Notes under the pieces: generated by a model
What the model was told of the DNA's origin: nothing
The model's input: only the letters and a program-made list of their open reading frames with translations
Database searches by the model: none
NCBI GenBank assembly: GCA_905373665.1
Contig: CAJPTV010000084.1
Span: 1 to 9,911 of the forward strand
DNA from: Bacteroidia bacterium
Lineage (GTDB): Bacteria > Bacteroidota > Bacteroidia > Bacteroidales > CAJPTX01
Direction: 5' to 3'
Length of the DNA stretch: 9,911 nucleotides
Shown: positions 1-5,956 of the stretch, piece after piece
Numbering within the stretch: position 1 is the first letter of the stretch
Layout of the letters: every line of letters starts with the position of its first letter
Translations under genes and position numbers: made by a program

Positions 1-2638
1 AAGCACTCGCATTGGTCACCTCCAGCTGTGTGCGGAAGGGGGAACAAGCAGGATTACCCACTCCGTTCGCTGGAGCGAAACCCGTTACATAGTCAATCGT
101 GGGCTTCGGGAGAGGGGGAAGGACATAGAGATCATGATCAAACTCTTTCTTACACCCGTTATTGAGGACCGCCGTCCGAATACGATAATGCCCCGTTCGA
201 GTAAGATTAAGCTTGTAGGTAAAATCGGTTGTATTCTCGCTAGGCAGAGAGAGCGGAACGGAAACCGCGGGTTCATAGCCTGGGGGGAGCGGCGGTTCAT
301 TCTCTCGTTCATGCCGAATGGTGATCTTGTTCGCCCCCAAGAGTTCCTTAAATTTCATGGGGATTTCCCCCACGCCACAAAGCACCGCAGGCATGTCCAA
401 TATCGGGTCAAGCACAGGGTTGACCTCGATGGTAACCTTCGCGTCTGGTGTAATATCGCAATACCCAGACATCTTTACGATATACTTTGTCGTCGACTTC
501 GGGTTAATCACCTTTACTTTCGATTTCTTCGGATTCTGATAGACAAGGTTCGTCTCCGGTGTCCACGTATACTTCACATGGTCTAAGCCAGCGTCTGCGT
601 CGAGTACCACCTCATCGCCTCGACAAAGCGGTATAAGCCCCCCGTCCTTAGGCACCCCATTGCTATCCTTGACGTGCATCTCGAGCTTCACCTTCCGGAA
701 GTCTGAGAAATAGCCGTAGAGGGCATCCTGCCCACCTCGTCCGTTCAATACCCCTAATTGAAAGACATTGTCCTTATTGATAAGACGATAAGCGACCAAA
801 TTGGTAGAAGATGCTGGCTGAGTAACCTTAAAAGCGCCAGCACTGATATCGTCACAATTCACCGCAATCCACTTCCATTTAGAGATGGCGGGGTCGAGGT
901 TCGGGAAATTCTGCCAGTTGGAGGGGTTGTTCAGATAGTTCACAACATCATACTCAGGGTCTGAGGAGGTGACGTCAGTAAACGCTCCCCCACCGACAGA
1001 CTTCTGAAGTTTAAACTTCCCCGCCCCAATGGCTTGCAAGGCTGGGTCTGTTGGGTGTTGAAAAGCCGCAATATTGAGTCGGAGTGGGAAGCCTTGTTGT
1101 TGTGACATGCTTCGGCTAAAGTCCACCGTCTTAGAACCAATACACGCATCTTCGGTAGAGAGCGGCGGCACCACAGCCCCAGCACGCTGTCCCTGCCAAG
1201 AGCCCCCAACATACTCGTCAGCCCCAGAAACGTGAAAGACCTGTATAGGCTTCTCTTTATCATCCACGGTAATGGAAAAAGCCGTGTTAGTGGATCCACC
1301 AAGACGAAATTCCTTCTGTTCATTCTTGTTCAAGACGACCGTCTCGACCACATTATCCATCTTCTTTAGTTTCACCCGCGTGCCATCTTTTGTGGCAACA
1401 ACATAGACATACTCGTTATTGATTTTACTTGTCCATATCCCACGAATAATACCATAGTTTACCCCCGCAACATCATTGGGTATCAGCTGGTCCATAATCA
1501 TATCGGGATTCCAACCACTAATTAGCTGTTCTTGGTAGGTAATGACAATCTTGCCACCAGAATAGCCCCCTGTAGAAATAGAACGGACGTGGGCTCCCTC
1601 TAGGGTCAGATTCTTTTTTCTTGAGGTCTGATATGACTCGGCAATCCCAGTCTGATCATAATCATTCCCGACACAATGCATGTCTTTCCAGACCCGTTTA
1701 TCTACATGCTCCTCATACGGAGTAACGATACAGGTCTGCCCCGCCTTCTCTAAAAAGACATTATGCGTCCCTGCGGGCAACATCTTTCCCCAACGCTTCA
1801 CAGGAGGATTGCAGGCACTCTGCGTATCAAATCCCCCAGTATTCAGCCATATAGGGTTCTTTACCGTAATCGCCACCAAGGTCTTCTCTTCGGTCGCCGT
1901 AATATTGAAGGAACGATAAAGCGGACAATGCATCTCCGTATACCGTCTATCTTTCAATTCGAAATTGGTTTGCATGGGCACGGTGAACTCCGTCCCTTCT
2001 GCCGCATCGCCCTTAAGCACCATAAGGTCTCGGTTTGCTCCACAGGCAATCTCAAGAAAAGCCTTAAAGTTGGCAGGGACAGTTTGCGAGACACCATGAG
2101 CGTCGACTACGACCTTCGTCCCCGTAAGATGCACCCCCTTATTGTTACGATTAAAATAAAGAGGAGTCGGGTTGAGCATATCCGTTTTCGACCAATCTAA
2201 CACATTCTCTATATACTTGTAGTGATCTGCTGGAGGTACTGTATGTAACTCTCCCCATTGTACTGGTCGCGCAAACCAGTCTTTCTTAAGCGCAGGAGGT
2301 ATATTCACGCCCTCATTCGTCAGCGAGACCTTGATCTTTCCGTCGCCAGGGATGGTAAAAGTATCTCCCGCAAATCCTGGTTCTGCGGGGAGTGACAAGT
2401 TGACTTTAATCGGCACAGACTCGGTATTGGCCAAGTGCAAATAGACCCGCACCTTATACTGCTCCTTGTCCAGCACGTGTCCGCGAGTAACCTCGGGAAC
2501 ATCGAACCAGAAGCTAGATGAGATCTGCGCAAAGAGCGGAGAAATGGCTAATGAAAATAGTAACACTAGCAACAACGGACGCAAGAGACGACTGCTCTGG
2601 CGCATGAACCATTGAATAAAAGACGAACTCATCGACAT
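1..2638 (-). CDS. Large secreted surface protein with IgGFc-binding-N-like region, C-terminus beyond the window
   Basis: This reading frame stays open for about 879 codons from the ATG at 2638 to the left edge; I translated it throughout without meeting a stop or frameshift. TAA lies two codons upstream (2645-2647), so the start is at 2638 or the in-frame ATG at 2632. Residues 20-37 are a hydrophobic signal peptide ending LFA|Q. The middle resembles the Bacteroidota version of the IgGFc-binding N-terminal family (PF17517): DLMVLKGDAAEGTEFTVPMQ near 204, DQLIPNDVAGVNYG near 383, VVATKDGTRV near 413 and QRAGAVVPPLS near 484. Residues about 668-740 (LCRGDEVVLDA, YTWTP, KSTTKYIVKMSG) look like a PKD/Ig-type beta domain, followed by a similar module. 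Such proteins are usually T9SS cargo or adhesins; the sorting domain would lie off the window. Family assignment is from remembered motifs. The ligand is unknown. Confidence 0.85.
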   Translation of the reverse strand, partial: MSMSSSFIQWFMRQSSRLLRPLLLVLLFSLAISPLFAQISSSFWFDVPEVTRGHVLDKEQYKVRVYLHLANTESVPIKVNLSLPAEPGFAGDTFTIPGDGKIKVSLTNEGVNIPPALKKDWFARPVQWGELHTVPPADHYKYIENVLDWSKTDMLNPTPLYFNRNNKGVHLTGTKVVVDAHGVSQTVPANFKAFLEIACGANRDLMVLKGDAAEGTEFTVPMQTNFELKDRRYTEMHCPLYRSFNITATEEKTLVAITVKNPIWLNTGGFDTQSACNPPVKRWGKMLPAGTHNVFLEKAGQTCIVTPYEEHVDKRVWKDMHCVGNDYDQTGIAESYQTSRKKNLTLEGAHVRSISTGGYSGGKIVITYQEQLISGWNPDMIMDQLIPNDVAGVNYGIIRGIWTSKINNEYVYVVATKDGTRVKLKKMDNVVETVVLNKNEQKEFRLGGSTNTAFSITVDDKEKPIQVFHVSGADEYVGGSWQGQRAGAVVPPLSTEDACIGSKTVDFSRSMSQQQGFPLRLNIAAFQHPTDPALQAIGAGKFKLQKSVGGGAFTDVTSSDPEYDVVNYLNNPSNWQNFPNLDPAISKWKWIAVNCDDISAGAFKVTQPASSTNLVAYRLINKDNVFQLGVLNGRGGQDALYGYFSDFRKVKLEMHVKDSNGVPKDGGLIPLCRGDEVVLDADAGLDHVKYTWTPETNLVYQNPKKSKVKVINPKSTTKYIVKMSGYCDITPDAKVTIEVNPVLDPILDMPAVLCGVGEIPMKFKELLGANKITIRHERENEPPLPPGYEPAVSVPLSLPSENTTDFTYKLNLTRTGHYRIRTAVLNNGCKKEFDHDLYVLPPLPKPTIDYVTGFAPANGVGNPACSPFRTQLEVTNASA

Positions 2639-2879
2639 CTTCTCTTAGTATTACGTAGGTAGTATAGGTACGCATTCTAATCGCCGCAAGTTACTACTTT
2701 TCACCCTACGCGCAATATTCTTTTACAAATAAAGTGACGAATGAGGAATAGTATACTCCTAGTGGCGAACAGGCAGAGCCAAGGAAAAGCCAAGGCGGAG
2801 CGCCCCAGCGCGAAAGGGGAAGGTGGGGGCAGCATCAGCGACCCAAACGCTCAGGTAATAAGTTTTCTTGAACTGGGGG
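2639..2879. other. Intergenic leader between nuclease gene and large secreted-protein gene
   Basis: No gene is supported here. The stretch should hold the end of the nuclease transcript and the promoter and leader of the secreted-protein gene. I found no exact TAnnTTTG element on the minus strand and no convincing hairpin-plus-U-tract terminator. There is a small direct repeat, GCCAAGG, at about 2778 and 2789 in a purine-rich GC segment. Read-through from the nuclease gene into the secreted-protein gene therefore cannot be excluded. Confidence 0.5.
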
Positions 2880-4019
2880 TTAGAGGAGCTTTTTCAAATC
2901 TTCGATGCTCGGGAGCGCTTTACGTAAATGCTCTGGCAACTCATCTGCCGTGGTATAGGTCGCGACCCCGAGGGGACGGTTATAGTCTCGTATCACAAAC
3001 TCTACATATTCTCGATTGACAGACTTGCAAAGTACAATCCCTATAGAGGGGTTTTCATGTTCCTTTTTTACCTTCGCGTCCAAGATAGAGAGATAAGTCA
3101 TCAGCTGTCCTAAATAAGCGCTCTTAAACTCCCCTGTTTTGAGTTCAATCACCACCATCGCATTCAATTCTCTGTTAAAAAACAGAAGATCGGGGAAGTG
3201 CTCTACACCGTAAATCTCCAAGTGAAACTGATTGCCGATGAACGCAAAGTCGTTCCCGAAGGTCATGATAAAGTCCTTAATATTGTGAACGATCTCTTGC
3301 TCGATAACCCGCTCGTCGACATCCATGCGGTCGCGTTCGCCGATCTCTTCCACGTTGATAAAATCAAGTAAGTAGGCATCCTTAAACATCATAACCGCCT
3401 TACGCGCCACGACATCTGGGGTTATCGTTTGGGAAAAATTGCTTGGCATATTTCCCTGTTTTTCAAATGCTTGTTCACTAACCAAACGCTTTAGAGCGGC
3501 TACGGAAAGGTGTTCCTCTGCGATGCGATGGAGATAATAGTAGCGTGCTTGCAAATCTTTTACATTTGCGAGTAGATAGACGTGATGTGAAAACGGTACT
3601 CTAAAAAAGTCTTCTACTGGGAAGCCGCCCTCCCCTGCTCCTAAGGTAAGCCCTGGCTCTTGGGGTAAGATGTCCTTAGCCTCTAATTCATCAGTCGTAA
3701 CCGATGAATTAGAATCTAGGCTCTTCCACGCCTCGTAGAAGAGTCTCATCTCCCGTAAGTTGGTGGCAGAGAAGCCCCGAAGTCCTGGGAGTTCGCGCCG
3801 AAGCTGTTGACTCATCGCCTCCAAGACGCCATTTCCCCAAGCGCCCTTTCGTGTATATTGCGACAGGTAGCGCCCGATAGCGTAATAGAGGCTCAACTGT
3901 ACTCTGTTTACGGCTTTTGCAGCCTCATACTGCCCTCTTAGAAGAGTCAGTTTAATGACGGCAACAGCCTCCGCATAGTTTCCGTCTAAAGTAGTCGTGT
4001 CGGTTCTATTTTTCGTCAT
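2880..4019 (-). CDS. DUF1016/YhcG-family PD-(D/E)XK nuclease domain protein
   Basis: This 379-residue protein has the two-part layout of the YhcG family. The helical DUF1016 N-terminal domain spans about 15-165, with YYAIGRYLSQ near 45, WGNGVLEAMSQQL near 61, GFSATNLREMRLFY near 82 and VPFSHHVYLL near 141. The C-terminal nuclease domain spans about 195-365. Visible active-site residues are E242 in the first helix (IEQEIV), D277 in FPDLLFF and E292/K294 in VVIELKTGEFK. Q305 and Y309 follow as a QxxxY-like motif. The set is complete, so the enzyme is predicted to be a metal-dependent nuclease. Relatives often sit near restriction-modification or other defence genes; here it stands alone between repeats and a secreted-protein gene. 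The region 102-136 looks like a low-conservation linker. The ATG has no clear Shine-Dalgarno site. The substrate is unknown. Confidence 0.9.
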   Translation of the reverse strand: MTKNRTDTTTLDGNYAEAVAVIKLTLLRGQYEAAKAVNRVQLSLYYAIGRYLSQYTRKGAWGNGVLEAMSQQLRRELPGLRGFSATNLREMRLFYEAWKSLDSNSSVTTDELEAKDILPQEPGLTLGAGEGGFPVEDFFRVPFSHHVYLLANVKDLQARYYYLHRIAEEHLSVAALKRLVSEQAFEKQGNMPSNFSQTITPDVVARKAVMMFKDAYLLDFINVEEIGERDRMDVDERVIEQEIVHNIKDFIMTFGNDFAFIGNQFHLEIYGVEHFPDLLFFNRELNAMVVIELKTGEFKSAYLGQLMTYLSILDAKVKKEHENPSIGIVLCKSVNREYVEFVIRDYNRPLGVATYTTADELPEHLRKALPSIEDLKKLL

Positions 4020-4057
4020 TGCTTCAGTTTATAAGTCCTACGATCCTCACGCCAGAC

Positions 4058-4065
4058 GGGGGGGG
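4058..4065. repeat. Homopolymeric G8/C8 tract upstream of the nuclease gene
   Basis: Eight consecutive G on the plus strand (C on the coding strand of the nuclease gene) lie about 39-46 bp before its start codon. Homopolymer tracts of this length at promoter distance can slip during replication and switch expression on or off. Whether this one does is inference. Confidence 0.6.
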
Positions 4066-4088
4066 CTAAACATGCCTCGCCCTGCGGG

Positions 4089-4125
4089 CGGTCCTAAGGG
4101 CGGACGGCCCGTGGTGGAGGAGGGG
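4089..4125 (+). repeat. 37-bp intergenic repeat unit, copy 1
   Basis: The unit starts CGGTCCTAAGGGCGGACGGC and continues through CCGTGG to GAGGAGGGG. The same unit recurs as a tandem pair at 8718-8791, and its first 14 bases recur at 8532-8545. GTCC and GGAC inside the core can pair, and here CGGGC (4085-4089) and GCCCG (4107-4111) extend the stem. It sits just ahead of REP-like copy A. Confidence 0.8.
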
Positions 4126-4133
4126 CATGGGAA

Positions 4134-4180
4134 GGTAAATGCCAATCACCAAGGCGCGGCGTTGCTGCGAGTTGCGAGGG
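4134..4180 (+). repeat. REP-like palindromic repeat, copy A (truncated)
   Basis: This is the left half of the element seen in full at 4321-4410. It has GCCAATCACC, then a hairpin with arms CGCGGC (4155-4160) and GCTGCG (4164-4169) around a GTT loop, then GAGTTGCG. One base of the right arm differs from the other copies, leaving a G-T pair. The second hairpin is absent, and the sequence diverges after 4180. Confidence 0.8.
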
Positions 4181-4213
4181 GGTGTCAAAAGTTACATCAA
4201 AAGCATATAAAGA

Positions 4214-4312
4214 GCGCCCCAAAGGGCGCACCCATGGTTGCACCATGGGCTAAAATTCCCCACCCCACCAGCAGGTGGGGTTTAATTTGTGCCCCATTTC
4301 AGGGGGCGAATT
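4214..4312. repeat. Array of four GC-rich hairpins
   Basis: Four consecutive perfect inverted repeats occur within about 95 bp: GCGCCC/GGGCGC at 4214-4229; CCCATGGT/ACCATGGG at 4231-4249 with loop TGC; ACCCCACC/GGTGGGGT at 4262-4281 with loop AGCA; and GCCCC/GGGGC at 4291-4307. The last two are flanked by AAATT/AATTT-type A+T arms that can extend the stems. There is no U tract, so these are not simple terminators. They resemble palindrome clusters seen in intergenic repeats of Bacteroidota. Their function is unknown. Confidence 0.75.
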
Positions 4313-4320
4313 TTTGTTTA

Positions 4321-4410
4321 GCGCAATATGCGGTAAAATTGCCAATCACCAAGGCGCGGCGTTGCCGCGAGTTGCGGGTGTAGCACGCTACACCCCTACA
4401 GAAGACTCTG
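4321..4410 (+). repeat. REP-like palindromic repeat, copy B (full)
   Basis: The copy starts GCGCAATATGCGGTAA and holds two hairpins. Hairpin 1 has CGCGGC (4355-4360) and GCCGCG (4364-4369) with loop GTT. Hairpin 2 has GGGTGTAGC (4376-4384) and GCTACACCC (4387-4395), almost a continuous palindrome. Aligned with copy C at 8571-8660 I count about 11 differences in roughly 88 columns. The 38 columns from GCCGCG to CTACAG are identical. Confidence 0.9.
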
Positions 4411-4445
4411 GTATACTGTATCTTTGACAGATTCTCCTAAACGTA

Positions 4446-4495
4446 TCCCCCTAGTGGGGAGGGTAGCGCTAAGGGGAATCCCTCCCCCCTTTAGG
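4446..4495. other. Imperfect long hairpin between repeat B and terminator
   Basis: GGGGAGGG (4456-4463) pairs perfectly with CCCTCCCC (4480-4487), and CCTA (4450-4453) with TAGG (4492-4495). An alternative local hairpin TCCCC/GGGGA (4446-4460) competes with this pairing. It lies downstream of the tprA-like terminator in the direction of transcription. It may be a back-up terminator or another decayed repeat. Confidence 0.5.
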
Positions 4496-4497
4496 AC

Positions 4498-4532
4498 TAA
4501 AACACCTCGAAGCGAGAAGCGCCTCGAGGTGT
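4498..4532 (-). terminator. Rho-independent-type terminator after the tprA-like gene
   Basis: Read on the minus strand, ACACCTCGA and TCGAGGTGT form a perfect 9-bp stem (4532-4524 with 4510-4502), followed by a short T run. It lies about 45 bases after the tprA-like stop codon. The U tract is short, so termination may be incomplete. Confidence 0.65.
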
Positions 4533-4576
4533 GATAATACATTTTCAAGAACGGTGCTAAAAGCACGCGAGCGAGT

Positions 4577-5902
4577 CTACTGTCCCTGCCCGAGCTCCTC
4601 GAGACGCTTTACCGTAGCATCGTACTTTGCCTGCATCCCGTCTTCCATACGGAAACGGAAGTAGAGCTGGCGTAGGAGATCGAGGGCTGCGTCATGGTCA
4701 TTCTTCGCTGCTGTGAGTTCCTCAAGCACAGAGATACTTACGTGCAACTCCTTGTTGGCTTCTTCCATCAGACGGTCATAGTCAGCATCCTTACCGCGAG
4801 GGAGATTCACCGCCTCGGTCTGAAGCGAAGCAGCACGGTTGTAGTGCAAAATCGCGACGTTGTAGAGCATGTCATACCAGTCGGGTTTGAGGGCAATCGC
4901 CTTGCGGTAGTACTTTTCAGCCGCCTCGACATCCCCGAGCTTCTCGTAGACATTCCCCAAGATCCCGTTAAGGAACGGGTTGTTCGGGTCTTCGGTAAGT
5001 GCCGTTTCTACGTACTTGATCACCTCCTTGGGGTCACGCCCTTGACGGATGGTGTTATCAATCAAGCTGAGCATGATGCACTTTTGGTTCGGATACTTTG
5101 CCAAGCCCTCTTTCAAAACCTCGTAAGCTTTGGGGAGGAGGACACTGTCTTGCAAAGCGACGTCAGCTAGAAGGCAAAGCACCTCGCCGTCCATCGTATA
5201 GCCTAATTGGATAGACTTGGAGTAGCTCTCAAACGCAGCAGCATATTCCTTGTTAGCGGCCTGCGAGAAACCGAGGCAGTAGTTAAGCGTCGAGTCTAAG
5301 ACAAACTTCTTGCCCGTAGCGAGAGGGTCGATCGCGATAGCCCCTTGGAAGTCCTTGATAGCGCCCGCATAGTCGGTCTGCTTATAGGCATTGAGCCCTG
5401 CGTTGACGTATGCGTTACGCAACTGAATGAGCGACTCGGTTACGGAGTTCTCTTTCTTCTTCTCTGGGTCGAGCTCGATAGCCTTGTTATAAGCTGCGAA
5501 AGCGAGCCCGAGCGGATCTTCTACCAGCGGCGTTTTAACCTTGAAGAAGGTATACTTGCCATCGGCATAATAGTAATCTACGCGTTCGGTTTCGAGGACG
5601 TGATAGGTCTTATCCCCGATCTGTTCATCGCGTTCGCCCTGTGCACGCCCCATCAGGAGGGCAAAGGTCGATTGATCCATCCCGAAGGTGAGGTTACCTT
5701 GGTAGGTATTGAAGATCTTGACCATGAGCTCGCCACGATCCATCCACGTTCCGAGCTTCTGCGCCTTCTTTTCGTTAGCGATACTCTCGTTGCTCTTTTC
5801 GAGCTTTTTCTCTAGGGAACGGTAATCCACAAGCCCTTGGGCGAAAAGGTTCGCCACGGAGAGCCCCGCTACAGCCAAAAGGGTTAAAAGTTTGCGCATC
5901 AT
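4577..5902 (-). CDS. tprA: Secreted/periplasmic tetratricopeptide repeat protein, TprA-like
   Basis: This 441-residue protein opens with a signal peptide: MMRK, a hydrophobic run, and a cleavage site LFA|Q after residue 21. TPR helices are visible at about 164-194 (AYKQTDYAGAIKDFQGAIAI), 204-234 (YCLGFSQAANKEYAAAFESY) and 308-342 (LGNVYEKLGDVEAAEKYYRK). Further degenerate units fill 240-305 and 380-435. TPR proteins serve as scaffolds for protein complexes; a periplasmic or outer-membrane location is expected. The gene lies 54 bp downstream of gyrA on the same strand. From memory, tprA of Porphyromonas gingivalis, a gene linked to growth in the host, also sits beside gyrA; the symbol rests on that synteny plus the TPR architecture. 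Two adjacent ATG codons (5902, 5899) mark the start. There is no Shine-Dalgarno site, and a candidate promoter lies at 5943-5950. Confidence 0.85.
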   Translation of the reverse strand: MMRKLLTLLAVAGLSVANLFAQGLVDYRSLEKKLEKSNESIANEKKAQKLGTWMDRGELMVKIFNTYQGNLTFGMDQSTFALLMGRAQGERDEQIGDKTYHVLETERVDYYYADGKYTFFKVKTPLVEDPLGLAFAAYNKAIELDPEKKKENSVTESLIQLRNAYVNAGLNAYKQTDYAGAIKDFQGAIAIDPLATGKKFVLDSTLNYCLGFSQAANKEYAAAFESYSKSIQLGYTMDGEVLCLLADVALQDSVLLPKAYEVLKEGLAKYPNQKCIMLSLIDNTIRQGRDPKEVIKYVETALTEDPNNPFLNGILGNVYEKLGDVEAAEKYYRKAIALKPDWYDMLYNVAILHYNRAASLQTEAVNLPRGKDADYDRLMEEANKELHVSISVLEELTAAKNDHDAALDLLRQLYFRFRMEDGMQAKYDATVKRLEELGQGQ

Positions 5903-5942
5903 ACTGTGTTATCGTTGAATTCCTTCCTATCCGAAGGGTGCA

Positions 5943-5950
5943 CAAAGGTA
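5943..5950 (-). promoter_or_regulatory. Candidate Bacteroidota -7 element for the tprA-like gene
   Basis: TACCTTTG on the minus strand matches the Bacteroidota consensus TAnnTTTG exactly, about 40 bp before the ATG and just after the gyrA stop codon. I see no good TTTG -33 element at the usual spacing inside the end of gyrA. The tprA-like gene may therefore have its own start, be read from gyrA, or both. Confidence 0.45.
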
Positions 5951-5956
5951 AAAAAT

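Larger units (their letters stand above)
4020..4576. other. Repeat-rich intergenic region between tprA-like gene and nuclease gene
   Basis: About 557 bp hold no supportable gene. Reading left to right they contain an 8-bp G tract, one 37-bp repeat unit, a truncated REP-like copy, an array of four hairpins, a full REP-like copy, an imperfect long hairpin, and the tprA-like terminator (each listed separately). A 128-residue plus-strand reading frame crosses the region, but it merely reads through the palindromes. No exact Bacteroidota promoter element was found just upstream of the nuclease start. Confidence 0.8.

Noticed and set aside
134..586. 150-residue plus-strand frame at the left edge
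   Set aside because: It lies opposite the large secreted-protein frame, which has a signal peptide and domain motifs over its whole length.
619..630. RGD tripeptide in the large secreted protein, a possible integrin-binding site
   Set aside because: It falls within LCRGDEVVLDA, where LCxGD is the ordinary start of PKD/Ig-like modules in such proteins, so the tripeptide is probably incidental.
2741..3019. 92-residue plus-strand frame overlapping the end of the nuclease gene
   Set aside because: Most of it is antisense to the nuclease C-terminus and the remainder is low-complexity intergenic DNA.
3997..4383. 128-residue plus-strand frame across the intergenic repeats
   Set aside because: It reads through the 37-bp unit, the hairpin array and REP-like copies; its sequence is explained by the palindromes and it starts inside the nuclease gene on the other strand.
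4134..4410. CRISPR array
   Set aside because: The repeats are few, irregularly spaced, internally palindromic and without uniform spacers or cas genes.
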